DNA of 64,000 nucleotides from Actinomycetaceae bacterium (GCA_028724905.1 JAQYTG010000005.1:62001-126000), one strand, 5' to 3'; positions 21,879 to 32,168 are shown, counted from the stretch's first letter. Notes: generated by a model from the sequence alone, not told the origin. Numbers and translations: made by a program.

Positions 21879-22529
21879 AGTGAATGGTGGCACATGGGGG
21901 CGGACGAGTTCGAAAACGAGCTCGATCACCGCACGTATGCGGATTACCCGCAACTCGCTCAGATCGCGCGTGAACGCTTCGGCACTGAAGCACAACCGTG
22001 GGATGTGAACACCGCATTCGTGAATGCCGTCAATGAGCATCTGAAGAAGCAGGGTAAAAAGCTGCGCGTGTGGAATGATGGGATCCGCCGTGGGGGAGCT
22101 GTACGGCTCGATAAAGATATCGTTGTGGAGTACTGGCTGGATCGCAAAGAGATTAGCTATTCTCCCGAAGAGCTAGCACAGGCTGGGCATGAGCTGGTGA
22201 ACGTTCCTCAATATCTGTATTTTTCACGTTCAGAGAAGCATATCTATCATCCGTCTGCCCAGGAGGTCTACGAGGGAAAGCGCCGCACGTTGGAGCTTTT
22301 TGATGGCGACCAGAGCGTGACGGCGGAGGGCAAGACGCGAGGAGTGCGGCTCTCGCTGTGGCCAGATAGAGACTGGTTTCAGACGCCCCGAGAGGTACTG
22401 CAAGAAGCGCGCGATATGCTTATTTTAGTGGGGCATATTGCGTGGGATGGGCAGCCTCCTTTCTCTAGCTGGGCAGAATTTAAGGAATACGCCGATTCCT
22501 TAGAACTCCCAGATATTCCCGAGCGCTAA
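21879..22529 (+). pseudogene. 5'-truncated GH20 beta-N-acetylhexosaminidase fragment
   Basis: Begins at the GH20 catalytic motif EWWHMGADEF, followed by LRVWNDGI and VVEYWL...GHELVNVPQYLYFS; in-frame stop TAG 12 codons-scale upstream (21867-21869); no N-terminal half of the barrel or signal peptide found. Confidence 0.72.
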
Positions 22530-22727
22530 TTCTGGGGCAGCGCCAATTTCGGGGAGTTAATTCTAGAGCTAGTATTGATTCCGGAGCTAGCGCCCTGAAG
22601 CAATGGCCGAAAGTTGCTGACGGGGGTATGGAGTTGGACTTTTGCCGCTCCGGCAGGAGCGAGCCTTGGACGTGCTCCTGCCGTCTGGTTTCTCAACTAA
22701 ATTCCTAACCGCTAGCTGGAATCGGGT

Positions 22728-22760
22728 GCGTAGAAACAGCGTAGAAACATCGTAGAAACA
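22728..22760. repeat. Three exact-length 11-bp tandem units (gcgtagaaaca, gcgtagaaaca, tcgtagaaaca)
   Basis: Direct reading of sequence. Confidence 0.95.
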
Positions 22761-22810
22761 GCACTCCAACATGGAAAACTGCACCAGAAAGCAATGCCAA
22801 ACGTTTCTAG

Positions 22811-24511
22811 CTAAAACGCGACGCGCAGAAGCAGCACTGCAATAGCTCCAATTGCTGCAGCTACTGGCAGTGTGACCACCCATGCCAAACCGATGGGTTT
22901 CATCATCTTCCAGTTGGCGGCGCGGTTCACTAAGCCTACGCCTAACACTGCACCGATGAGGATGTGGGTGGAGGAGACGGGCAGACCAAGCTGGGAAGCG
23001 AGCATCACCACGGCGGCAGCAGCTAGCTCTGCGGCAAAGCCAGAGCTGGGATGCATCTTCGTGAGACTTGTGCCAACCGTTTCGATTACGTTGCGACCGA
23101 TAAACCACAGACCTACGATTAGTGCCACCCCGAACGCGAGCAGCGCTGGAGTGGGGATCACTGCCGTCTCGCCCACAGCTGATGTTTTGAAGACGTCGAG
23201 CACTGCCGCAAATGGGCCAAGCGCATTGGCAATGTCGTTTGAACCGTGAGAGAAAGCAAAGGCTGCAGCAGTAAATACCTGCATCCAGGAAAATAGAATG
23301 AACGTGGAACGTGACAGGCTTTTATTCGTGAGTGTTTTAGCAAACATCGTCATGGCAAACCAGGTAAGGGTGGCAATCATAATCAAGAGCGCCCCGCTCT
23401 GGAGTGCTGTGAATTCCAAATTGAGATTTTTGAGTCCCTTAAAAAGCAGCATCGAAGAAATGACCACTGCGCCAGCTGCTGCCAGCAGTGGCACGTACAC
23501 CATGAGCGCTTTATGCGCGTCGAGCTCGTTTACTCCCTTATCTAGCTTTTTCAGTGCGTAATCGTATTTTTGTTCTAGAGTGGGCTCCATACCGTGTGCA
23601 ATTGCCGCGCGGGCTTGAGCCGCCATCTCTTTGGCCTCAGCCTTAGGTAGCCTAGCGTTGGCATACGCCACCGTCTGAATATATCCAATGCGGTCAAAAT
23701 TCTCGGCGGTGGTGCCCGTGTGGTCAATGAACTCTTGCTTGAGCTCCGTGAGACGCCGATCTGCTTTTTCGTTGTAGAGCAAAATTGAGTGCTTAATAAA
23801 CTTGAACAGTGCGTAAGCTACGATTCCGCCCAGCAACGGGGATATTACCCATGAAATAGCAATCTGCCCGATTTCTGCCCACTGTACTGTGCCCAGAGCT
23901 GCTCTGATTCCTTCTTCTCCTGGCCTGGAAGGATCTTGGCCGATCAATGCGCCAGTGGTGAGCGAAGCACCCACGATTGCACCAATAATTGAGTGGGTAG
24001 TGGAGACGGGGAGTCCTGACTTTGTGGCGATCAGCAGCCAGATGGCCGCCCCTGTGAGAGCAGCCATCATAATAAACACGAAGTCCATCGGATCGGTGGT
24101 GATCGCTTCGATATTGACGATCCCAGAACGCACCGTCTCTGTGACTTCGCCTCCGGCAATCACTGCTCCTGCCACCTCAAATACGGCGGCTATAAGAAGG
24201 GCTTGTTTGATGGTGAGGGTGCCAGCCCCCACAGAAGTGCCAAAAGAATTGGCTACGTCGTTCCCTCCGATATTGAAAGCCATAAAAAGCCCTAAAATCA
24301 TGGCCAAAATCAAGAGGAATCCAAAGGTGCCCACCGGCACATAGGATCGGGTCCAGAGGATAAATGCGGCTAGCGTGATGGCCATAAGTGTGCCGAATGC
24401 GATATGCCACCAACGGTCGGTGCCGAGAAAACGCCCTGCGTGAGAAGGGCGAGGGGAAGAAGAAAGTAGCGGATCTGAGTTATGCGTAGCGTCTTGCTGT
24501 GAATCGGGCAT
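22811..24511 (-). CDS. pit: Inorganic phosphate transporter, PiT family
   Basis: Duplicated PiT signatures FNIGGNDVANSFGTSVGAGTLT and SHGSNDIANALGPFAAV, plus SGLPVSTTHSIIGAI and LGLPVSSTHILIGAV. Confidence 0.94.
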   Translation of the reverse strand: MPDSQQDATHNSDPLLSSSPRPSHAGRFLGTDRWWHIAFGTLMAITLAAFILWTRSYVPVGTFGFLLILAMILGLFMAFNIGGNDVANSFGTSVGAGTLTIKQALLIAAVFEVAGAVIAGGEVTETVRSGIVNIEAITTDPMDFVFIMMAALTGAAIWLLIATKSGLPVSTTHSIIGAIVGASLTTGALIGQDPSRPGEEGIRAALGTVQWAEIGQIAISWVISPLLGGIVAYALFKFIKHSILLYNEKADRRLTELKQEFIDHTGTTAENFDRIGYIQTVAYANARLPKAEAKEMAAQARAAIAHGMEPTLEQKYDYALKKLDKGVNELDAHKALMVYVPLLAAAGAVVISSMLLFKGLKNLNLEFTALQSGALLIMIATLTWFAMTMFAKTLTNKSLSRSTFILFSWMQVFTAAAFAFSHGSNDIANALGPFAAVLDVFKTSAVGETAVIPTPALLAFGVALIVGLWFIGRNVIETVGTSLTKMHPSSGFAAELAAAAVVMLASQLGLPVSSTHILIGAVLGVGLVNRAANWKMMKPIGLAWVVTLPVAAAIGAIAVLLLRVAF

Positions 24512-24926
24512 AGAGAAATCCTGGTCTATAGCTCGAAGATGCATGATGTGTGCACCAGCGGGCACGGCCAAAAGTGTGCCTCACCAGTGCCATGCTAGCG
24601 GGTGAAGATGCTCGTGCGCCAGTGCCAGGGGCTGATATGACTGATCTGGTGATACTATCAACCCCACCCGACAAAATGAGCTGACCAATCGTATCAACTC
24701 CTGCTAGCAACCTGACCGGCAAGATCAACCACCGCTAGTGGCAAACTTGGCTGCTGGCATCGCCCCCTCTGCATGGGGAAAACGGGCAACTGAAGCGGTA
24801 TCGCTGGTAGCGAGATTGGCTGATGAGTGATATTAATGTTTTGATGCAGGATTGACCGGCACGGGCGCCGGTTAGTCGTTGCTAAGCCTTTGTGCGTGCT
24901 AGGGCGCTCGTTGAGAAAGGTGGTGT

Positions 24927-25328
24927 ATGGTGAAGATTGCACTTGATCCGAATATGTATTATGCACAGATGTCTACGGCGGATACGCTTCGCAAAGCTCG
25001 TGAATTAGGGTTTGACTACGTGGAGCTATCTCCGAATGAGGAGTTCCACTTCTGGCATCGCTATCCGAAAGCTGATGATGATTTCGTCTCGGATATGAAA
25101 AAAGCCGTTCGGGAAACTGGCGTGGAAATTTCGACGCTCAATCCTGTGTTCAACTGGTCTGCGGTGGATGAGCAGGAGCGCCAGGCGCAAGTGCGCAACT
25201 GGCATCGTCTCCTGGAGCTGGCTGATCAGCTAGGCGTGCGGAATATCGTTTCTGAATTTTCTGGCAATCCAAATACTCCGCTGCAATGTGAGCACCAGTG
25301 CCGATTGAGGCCGATTGAGAATGAGTGA
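24927..25328 (+). pseudogene. N-terminal fragment of a sugar phosphate isomerase/epimerase (TIM-barrel)
   Basis: KIALDPNMYYAQMSTADTLRKARELGFDYVELSPNEEFHF...LADQLGVRNIVSEFSGNPNTP, then loss of family-like sequence and a stop. Confidence 0.7.
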
Positions 25329-25444
25329 GCCGCGAGAACGCCGTCACAGGAGCTGCTTCTGTCGTCCACGTCGATGAGTATGCTGCTGCTCAGCTGCTCG
25401 TGGATCATCTGTGCCAGCGAGGGTGCCGGCGCTCGACGAAATAG
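25328..25444 (+). pseudogene. Short LacI-type regulator remnant
   Basis: Frame encodes SRENAVTGAASVVHVDEYAAAQLLVDHLCQRGCRRSTK*, resembling the LacI-family effector-domain pattern (V.vDdy.a..la..hL...G.rri). Confidence 0.5.
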
Positions 25445-26376
25445 TGAAAGATGGTCTCAATGGTGCTGAAGTGAATGTAGGAGGCTTTGTTCCATCCCCG
25501 CACTGTCACGTTGATTTACTGCTGACGTCACATACTGCGAGAGATGAGTATCTTGGGCTATTCGAAGAAAAAGGGGTGAAGCTGGCAGGCATCAACACCT
25601 CGGGAAATCCCGTCAGTCCACTGCCTGATGCGGGGCCGCGTCACGATTATGATCTGCGCCGTGCGATTAAGCTCGCCGAAAAACTGGGTGTGAAAGAAAT
25701 TGTATGTATGTCTGGGGCGCCAGGATCTGATCCCTATGCGCGCTATCCCTCATGGGTTGTCAATCCCTGGGACGGCACATACCTGGAGATCTTGGACTAT
25801 CAATTTTCGGTGCTCAAGCCTTACTGGCAGGAGATGGATAAACGGGCACAAGACGCTGGCGTCAAGCTGGCTTGGGAGCTGCACCCGCACAACACTATTT
25901 TCACGCCGCAACAGTTCTTGAACGTGATTGACGATTGGGGGACGAAAAATATCGGCGTCAATATGGATCCCTCGCACCTTTTCTGGCAGGGGGTGGACGT
26001 GATTGAGTCGGTGAAGCTCTTGGGTGAGCACATCTTGCACGTGCACGCTAAAGACACCACTATCGAGCCAGGGGTGGCTACTAGAGGGGTCTTAGACCCT
26101 GAATTTGAGCGGTGGTCAGACGATGAAGATAGCCGCTACCCCTCGGCGATGTTCCATTATTGCACGTCACATAAGAAAGATCCTGCTTGGCGTTTTACGC
26201 ACGTCGGTTTCGGGCATGACGTCGATTGGTGGAGCGAGTTCCTCACCGAAATTGCTGCCATTAATCCCGATATGAATGTGTCAATTGAGCACGAAGACGA
26301 AAAGTACTCTCAGGAGGAAGGTCTGCGTTTGGGTGCTGAGACGCTCATTGCGGCAGCTCAGCAAGCTCAGGTGTAG
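25411..26376 (+). CDS. Sugar phosphate isomerase/epimerase, probably lacking its native first ~10-20 residues
   Basis: NGAEVNVGGFVPSPHCHVDLLL, VCMSGAPGSDPYARYPSWVVNPWDGTYLEILDYQ, VNMDPSHLFWQGVDVI, VGFGHDVDWWSEFL, VSIEHEDE. ORF start is a GTG inside the junction. Confidence 0.8.
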   Translation: MPARVPALDEIVKDGLNGAEVNVGGFVPSPHCHVDLLLTSHTARDEYLGLFEEKGVKLAGINTSGNPVSPLPDAGPRHDYDLRRAIKLAEKLGVKEIVCMSGAPGSDPYARYPSWVVNPWDGTYLEILDYQFSVLKPYWQEMDKRAQDAGVKLAWELHPHNTIFTPQQFLNVIDDWGTKNIGVNMDPSHLFWQGVDVIESVKLLGEHILHVHAKDTTIEPGVATRGVLDPEFERWSDDEDSRYPSAMFHYCTSHKKDPAWRFTHVGFGHDVDWWSEFLTEIAAINPDMNVSIEHEDEKYSQEEGLRLGAETLIAAAQQAQV

Positions 26377-26679
26377 CCGCGTGTACGTCTTGTCTTGTGG
26401 AGCCTCTGTAGAGTCTCGTATGCCGTGTGGGGCGCTGCGGGTTAAACTCACAGGAGAGGATTGTTCAATAGTTTCAGAGGGTGCTGCCAGGCACCTGCCA
26501 CTCATAGCGTGAAAATGCTGCTCAGGGGTCTCGATATCTGTGCGGGCTGGGCGAGGTCTCTTGAGCGGAAAGTCTTGAGTGGAAAGTCTTGAGTGGAAAG
26601 CTGGCGGCACCCTCTGTGTGGGGTGTTGGCGTGTGAGGTGCTGGCGTGCTGACGTGTGCGCGGTGCCATGCTTGGATCG

Positions 26680-27396
26680 TTAATGTGCCACTGGCCAGCC
26701 TACGTGTACGTCGGGTTTGCGACCGTGTTCGAGGGCTTTGCGGGCAAAATAGTTTGTCATGTCGGTGTAGGTCTCCAGCTGAGCTGCCATGAGGGCGTCG
26801 AGATTTTCAGTGGCGACGTCGGGGTGACGGCGCAGCAGGGCGCCGAGTACTCGGAGCGTCACCATCACATCTGCTTCGGCGTTGTGGAAATTGTCGTCAT
26901 TCCACACACCATAAAAACGTGCTACCGTCTCCAAGTTCCGCTTTCCGCGGCGGAATTTATCCACCGTTTTGTCGAGCATAAACGGATCAATCACCGGTCC
27001 AATCGGGCGTCCGAGCCGTTGCGCGAGTGTGGGCAGATCGTGGCGAGCCAGCTCATTTTCTAGCAAAGTGAAATCAAATGAGGCGTTAAAAGCCACAATT
27101 GGGTGGCCTTGCTCCATGTGTACGTGCAAAATCTGTGCCACCTCATCGAGTACTTTTCGGATGGGCTCGCCCTCCCGCTGAGCCTGCTCAGTGGAAATAC
27201 CGTGCACATTCTGGGCTGGCAGTGGTATCTCAACGCCAGGGTCGGCCAGCCAGTAAAACTTTTCGACGCCGCCCGCATCGACTACTACCACTGATGCTGT
27301 GACCAGTCGATCCGTAGCGGCATCTACGCCCGTCGTCTCAGTGTCAAAACCCACGATGGGACGCTTTGACCAGGGCTCTCGCATCTCTTGTTCCAT
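26680..27396 (-). CDS. DnaQ-type 3'-5' exonuclease
   Basis: ExoI motif PIVGFDTETTGVDAATDRLV; ExoII IVAFNASFDFTLLENEL; ExoIII YGVWNDDNFHNAEADVMVTLRVL. Confidence 0.92.
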   Translation of the reverse strand: MEQEMREPWSKRPIVGFDTETTGVDAATDRLVTASVVVVDAGGVEKFYWLADPGVEIPLPAQNVHGISTEQAQREGEPIRKVLDEVAQILHVHMEQGHPIVAFNASFDFTLLENELARHDLPTLAQRLGRPIGPVIDPFMLDKTVDKFRRGKRNLETVARFYGVWNDDNFHNAEADVMVTLRVLGALLRRHPDVATENLDALMAAQLETYTDMTNYFARKALEHGRKPDVHVGWPVAH

Positions 27397-27519
27397 CGTC
27401 ACTATCGTCCCTTTCTGCCTGTCGTCACCGGCTGTCCGTGTCACGGCTCGTTCCCGCACAGTCGTTCAACTGTCAGTTTTGCCAGCTGAACGACTGTTCG
27501 TAGCTGCGTTATTCGTGAT

Positions 27520-27650
27520 GCAGTTATTCGCCGCCGCACTTGTCTACGACTGCAGCTTTTCGCTACCACGGTATTCCGCTGCCGCAGTTGCTTGCTATCA
27601 CAGTTGCTCGCTACCGCGGTATTTCGCTACCGCAATTGGGCTGCTGTTTG
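27520..27650. repeat. Degenerate ~45-50-bp repeats (cgctaccacggtattccgctgccgcagttgcttgctatcac...)
   Basis: Direct reading of sequence. Confidence 0.7.
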
Positions 27651-27829
27651 CTTGCTGTCACGCATCCGTCGTTCCTCTTGCTTAGTATGGCTTATCACGT
27701 GCTCTTTTTAGTGTACGTGGCCGGTGGGGTAAATTTTCCGCAAAAATCCCATCGCAGATTCTGCTCAGTGGTGCATGATACGTTGGTGTTGGCATAGTAC
27801 ATCAGTGTTTGTGAGGAGCATCCGTTATC

Positions 27830-27985
27830 TCACATCTCGCGTAGTATATCCTGTATACATTTCGCACGTAGTAAATCTTGTGTATAGATTTCGTATAGTA
27901 CATTCGATATCTAACCTATCGCGTAGTGCATCCTGTATATATCTTGCGCAGTTCATTGTGTAGTGATTTCGCATAGTGCATCTGG
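27830..27985. repeat. Degenerate AT-rich repeats built on (tt)cgcgtagt(a/g)(t/c)atcctgtata
   Basis: Direct reading of sequence. Confidence 0.7.
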
Positions 27986-28327
27986 CATAGATTGGATAAA
28001 AACTAGAAACGTGCATGGCGCGGGGACGCTGGGCGTGAGGCGAGGATGCTGAGGCCTGGCGTGGGGTCCTATGTTGTTTATCAAGCGGCTAGGGGTGCCG
28101 GTTTGATGGGTCGGGGTTCGTAGAAAGTGCCGGCTCTTGGCATGGCGAAGAAACGGTACAGTGTTTGTGGGCGAGCGCGATGATGGCTTGGGCTGGTGTT
28201 CAGCATGGCGTAGGGATGCTTAAGCCAATGGCGTAGACTTGGCATAGGTGTGCGCAGGCGTGAAGGTTAAAGCTGCAGATGCACATGATGCTGGTACAGA
28301 TAGTACAGATACGAATAATACGGACGC

Positions 28328-28435
28328 GCATACCCGTAGATATACATAGTGCACAGATGCATAGTGCGAACGTACATACCCATAGATACACATAGTGTGA
28401 ACGTGCATACCCGCAGATACACATAGTGCGAACGC
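28328..28435. repeat. ~31-bp tandem repeat array (gcatacccgcagatacacatagtgcgaacgc family, three copies, one with a 15-bp internal duplication)
   Basis: Direct reading; units at 28328, 28374 and 28405. Confidence 0.85.
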
Positions 28436-28621
28436 GCATGGCACAGATGTGTATGGTCAGAGGCACATGGCATGGGTGTGTATGGTGCAGAGGAGCATGG
28501 CACGGGTGCTGCTGATGTTTTGAGTACCACATATTTGGGGTGTGATAAACGGGTGCCACTGAGCGGAACTGTGGCACAATGTTCACAGCCCAGAAAGTGA
28601 TGACGGCAGGGGTGCAGCTAC

Positions 28622-30016
28622 ATGGGGACGATAAACGGGTTGAGAGTGGTGAAGCCGGAGAAGTATTCGCATTTTTCTCCGCAGCTTGAGAGAGTTGAGC
28701 GAATGCTTTCTCAATCAGACTGTGATTTTTCTTCGCTCGCAGTATTTCCTGGTTTTTGCGATGTTCATGTGCATCTGCGAGAACCAGGATTTTCTTATAA
28801 AGAGACAATTGCTACTGGCACCCGTGCAGCTGCTCGCGGCGGCTTCACTGATGTGTGTGCCATGCCGAATCTCGATCCGGTGCCAGATTCGCTAGAGAAT
28901 CTCGCTTATGAGCAAGAATTGATTGAGAGTGACGCCGTTATCCGCGTCTATCCCTATGCCTCAATCACGCGCGGTGAGGCTGGCGCGGAGCTGGTGGATA
29001 TTGAACAGCTTGGCCAACACGTAGTGGGCTTTTCTGACGACGGCAAAGGAGTGCAAAGTGCGGCCATGATGCGTGAAGCGATGGAGCTGATTGCCGCCAC
29101 TGGGAAGCCCATCGCCACGCACAGCGAAATTGAGCAGCTCAAAGGCGATGGCTATATCAACGCTGGTGACTATGCCAACGCCCACGGGCATAGAGGTATC
29201 CCGAAAGAGGCGGAATGGGCTCAGATCCAACGTGATATTGAGCTGGCGCAAGCCACTGGCGTGAAATACCACGTGTGCCATATCTCCTGCGCCGAAAGCG
29301 TGCAGTTGGTGCGCGAAGCGAAAGAGCACGGTATAGATATCACGTGCGAGACGGCTCCGCACTATTTGCTGATCGACGATTCGATGCTTGAAGAAGATGG
29401 CCGCTTTAAGATGAATCCGCCGCTGCGTTCGCCCGAAGATCGTCAGGCGCTCATCGAGGCGCTCATCGACGGCACGATCGACATTATTGCCACGGATCAC
29501 GCTCCGCACAGCGCTTCCGAAAAGGCTCAGGGGCTCGCTGGCAGTGCTTTCGGCATCGTGGGGATTGAGACTTCTTTCCAGCTGATGTACACCCGTTTTG
29601 TGCTCAGCGGAAAGATCAGCATGGAACGGTTGCTGGAACTGATGGTGCTCACGCCGCGTGAACGCTTTGGGCTGCCGGCTGCTGGTTCTGGCGATTTTAC
29701 GGTGTGGGATCTGGGCGCGCGAAGCGAAGTGAATCCGAGTGATTTCCTCTCTCTGGGCAAGGCGCAGCCGTATACGGGGATGGATGTGAATGGCCGTTGC
29801 CTGCTGACGGTGGTGGACGGAGTGGTAGCCTATGCCGCGCCGGAGCTCAAGCTCGATGGCTCTCAGGCAGGTCGCCTAGACGCAGATCGCTTAGATGACG
29901 TGGCGCAGATGCGCGGCTATCAGGTAGAGAGCCTAAAAACGGGCGGTTTCGAGACGGGCGACGTAACGGATACGGTGGATACACCGACGAGCGACGCGCA
30001 GAGCGAGGAACGATGA
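28622..30016 (+). CDS. pyrC: Dihydroorotase
   Basis: FPGFCDVHVHLREPGF, ETAPHYLLIDD, IIATDHAPHSASEK. Confidence 0.95.
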   Translation: MGTINGLRVVKPEKYSHFSPQLERVERMLSQSDCDFSSLAVFPGFCDVHVHLREPGFSYKETIATGTRAAARGGFTDVCAMPNLDPVPDSLENLAYEQELIESDAVIRVYPYASITRGEAGAELVDIEQLGQHVVGFSDDGKGVQSAAMMREAMELIAATGKPIATHSEIEQLKGDGYINAGDYANAHGHRGIPKEAEWAQIQRDIELAQATGVKYHVCHISCAESVQLVREAKEHGIDITCETAPHYLLIDDSMLEEDGRFKMNPPLRSPEDRQALIEALIDGTIDIIATDHAPHSASEKAQGLAGSAFGIVGIETSFQLMYTRFVLSGKISMERLLELMVLTPRERFGLPAAGSGDFTVWDLGARSEVNPSDFLSLGKAQPYTGMDVNGRCLLTVVDGVVAYAAPELKLDGSQAGRLDADRLDDVAQMRGYQVESLKTGGFETGDVTDTVDTPTSDAQSEER

Positions 30017-31044
30017 GTAGCGCGGCTGGCGTGATGGCCGATGTACGAGATGGCGTGATGGCCAACGTGCGAGATGGAGATTTTGAACTTTTGAGCCAGC
30101 GGAACATCGCTGCCGGCGTGTGGGAGATGAAACTGCGCGGAGATTGCTCTGGCATCTCTCGCCCTGGCCAATTCGTGAACGTCTCCGTGCCAGGGTTCTT
30201 CTTGCGCCGCCCCATTTCGGTGGCCAATCTGGAGCGGGATCAGGGCGCCCGAGAGGCAGAGCTCACTTTGGTCTATAAAGTGGTGGGTGAGGGAACGGCA
30301 GCCTTGGCGCAGCTGGGCTCTGGCATCACGCTCAATCTTCTCACTGGTTTAGGAAATGGTTTTGGGGCAGTGCCAGATGCTGCGTGCAGCCCACGCAGCG
30401 TTCCAGCGGAAACGAACGGATCTGGCTCCGGTTCTGGCTCCGGATTTGGTTCTAGTTCCGCCTCCGGTTCTGGTTCTGGCTCCGGCTTTGCAGCGGCGGA
30501 ATCTCAGGCAGGAGCCGGCGCGAGTAGCTCATCTGACGCTGCCGTCACTATCGGGTCAGAAGAACACATGAAACCCGTGCGTGACGCCGTGCTGCTGATT
30601 GGCGGAGGCGTGGGAGTGCCGCCACTCTACTGGCTCGCGCGTGAGCTGCGCGAGGCTGGATATGGCGTGCAGGTGGCGCTGGGATTTAATACAGCGGCGG
30701 ATGTTTTCTACGAGCGAGAGTTTGCCGAGCTTGGATGCACGGTAGCTGTGGCAAGTGTAGATGGCTCCTATGGTGTGCCTGGATTTGTGACTGCTCTGAT
30801 GCCAGATCCTCAGCAATACCGGTATTTCTACACCTGTGGGCCACTCCCAATGTTGCGAGCAGTGTATGAGGCCAGCGGGAGCGTGCCTGGCGAATTTAGT
30901 TTTGAAGAGCGCATGGGGTGTGGATACGGCGCCTGTATGGGCTGTTCGCATCACGTGCGGTTAGCCGATGGAAGCGACGGGTACAAGAGAATATGCGCCG
31001 AAGGGCCAGTGCTGCGAAAAGAGGAGATCCTATGGGAAAAATAG
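30013..31044 (+). CDS. pyrK: Dihydroorotate dehydrogenase electron transfer subunit, with Ser/Gly insert
   Basis: GQFVNVSVPGFFLRRPISV, LLIGGGVGVPPLYWLARELRE, Fe-S cluster MGCGYGACMGCSHHVR; overlaps pyrC by 4 bp. Confidence 0.94.
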   Translation: MSSAAGVMADVRDGVMANVRDGDFELLSQRNIAAGVWEMKLRGDCSGISRPGQFVNVSVPGFFLRRPISVANLERDQGAREAELTLVYKVVGEGTAALAQLGSGITLNLLTGLGNGFGAVPDAACSPRSVPAETNGSGSGSGSGFGSSSASGSGSGSGFAAAESQAGAGASSSSDAAVTIGSEEHMKPVRDAVLLIGGGVGVPPLYWLARELREAGYGVQVALGFNTAADVFYEREFAELGCTVAVASVDGSYGVPGFVTALMPDPQQYRYFYTCGPLPMLRAVYEASGSVPGEFSFEERMGCGYGACMGCSHHVRLADGSDGYKRICAEGPVLRKEEILWEK

Positions 31045-32168
31045 CGGTGCAAGCCCCGCAGGCTCCGGATCGTGCCCCACAGGCTGCAGATCACTGTACG
31101 CTCGTTCAGGACCAGGAATCGCAGGGGGGCGGCGTATCACGGGAGCGCGCCGTTTCGCGGCACGGCGTATCGCGAAACGGCGTACCGCAGGGGCGCGATG
31201 GATTTCGAGAGCGGGTGGCGCATCTTGAAGATCTGGCGCGCGCGGCAAATGCCAGCGGTCGGCTCGGCGTTCGCCTGTGCGGTATAGATATCGACAACCC
31301 CGTGATTCCGGCGAGTGGCACCTTTGGTTACGGCTACGAATTTGCCGATATTTTCGATATCAACGTGCTGGGAAGTTTCAGTTTTAAGGGCACGACCAGC
31401 GAGGTTCGTTTCGGCAACGAACAGCATCGGATTGCGGAGTGCAGCGCCGGAATGATCAACTCTGTGGGGCTGCAAAACCCAGGAGTGGAGGCGGTGCTAG
31501 AGCGTGAGCTACCCCTGCTCGCCAAGGCGGGATACTCCAAAGTAGTAATGGCCAATGTGAGTGGCTTCTCCATCGACGAATATGTGCGAGTGAGCCAGGC
31601 TCTCGATGCTGAGCCGCAGGTGGGGTGGATAGAGCTCAACGTGAGCTGCCCGAATGTGCACGGCGGCGGGCTGACGTTCGGGCAAGATCCGCGTGCTGCT
31701 GAGCAGGTAGTGAGCGCTGTGAAAGCTGTGGTTCGCAAACCTTTAATTGTGAAACTTTCCCCAAACGTCACCGACATTGCCGCCATCGCGCGGGCGTGCG
31801 CGCAGGCAGGAGCTGATGGCCTCTCACTGATCAACACCTTGCTGGCTGAACGTATTGACCTGCGCAGCAGGAAACCGGTGATTGCTCGGCGCGACGGCGG
31901 TTTCTCAGGGCCGGCAGTGTTTCCGGTGGCTGTGCGAATGGTAGACACCGTATGCCGTGCGGTGGATATCCCCGTAGCGGGAATAGGGGGCGTGAGCTGT
32001 GCCCGCGACGTGGTGGAAATGATGATGGCCGGAGCGAGCGCCGTACAGGTGGGGACGGCCAATTTAGTAGATCCCTTAGCCAGTTTGCGTATCGTGGCAC
32101 AGCTGCCCACGGTGATGGACGAACTCGGCATTGACGCGCTGGCCGATGTGATCGGGGCGGCGCTATGA
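31032..32168 (+). CDS. pyrD: Dihydroorotate dehydrogenase (catalytic subunit, type 1B) with N-terminal extension
   Basis: NPVIPASGTFGYGYEFADIFDINVLGSFSFKGTT, WIELNVSCPNVHGGGLTFGQDP, VGTANLVDP. Confidence 0.95.
   Translation: MGKIAVQAPQAPDRAPQAADHCTLVQDQESQGGGVSRERAVSRHGVSRNGVPQGRDGFRERVAHLEDLARAANASGRLGVRLCGIDIDNPVIPASGTFGYGYEFADIFDINVLGSFSFKGTTSEVRFGNEQHRIAECSAGMINSVGLQNPGVEAVLERELPLLAKAGYSKVVMANVSGFSIDEYVRVSQALDAEPQVGWIELNVSCPNVHGGGLTFGQDPRAAEQVVSAVKAVVRKPLIVKLSPNVTDIAAIARACAQAGADGLSLINTLLAERIDLRSRKPVIARRDGGFSGPAVFPVAVRMVDTVCRAVDIPVAGIGGVSCARDVVEMMMAGASAVQVGTANLVDPLASLRIVAQLPTVMDELGIDALADVIGAAL

Noticed and set aside
22587-23108. 173-aa minus-strand ORF overlapping the pit 3' end
   Set aside because: Out-of-frame reading of the pit C-terminus plus spacer; no domain.
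27825-28016. Short Tyr/Arg/Cys-rich ORFs on both strands of the repeat block
   Set aside because: They simply translate the AT-rich repeats; no start/RBS context or family resemblance.
28328-28510. Possible CRISPR array
   Set aside because: Units are imperfect, adjacent to one another and lack unique spacers of constant length; no cas genes nearby.
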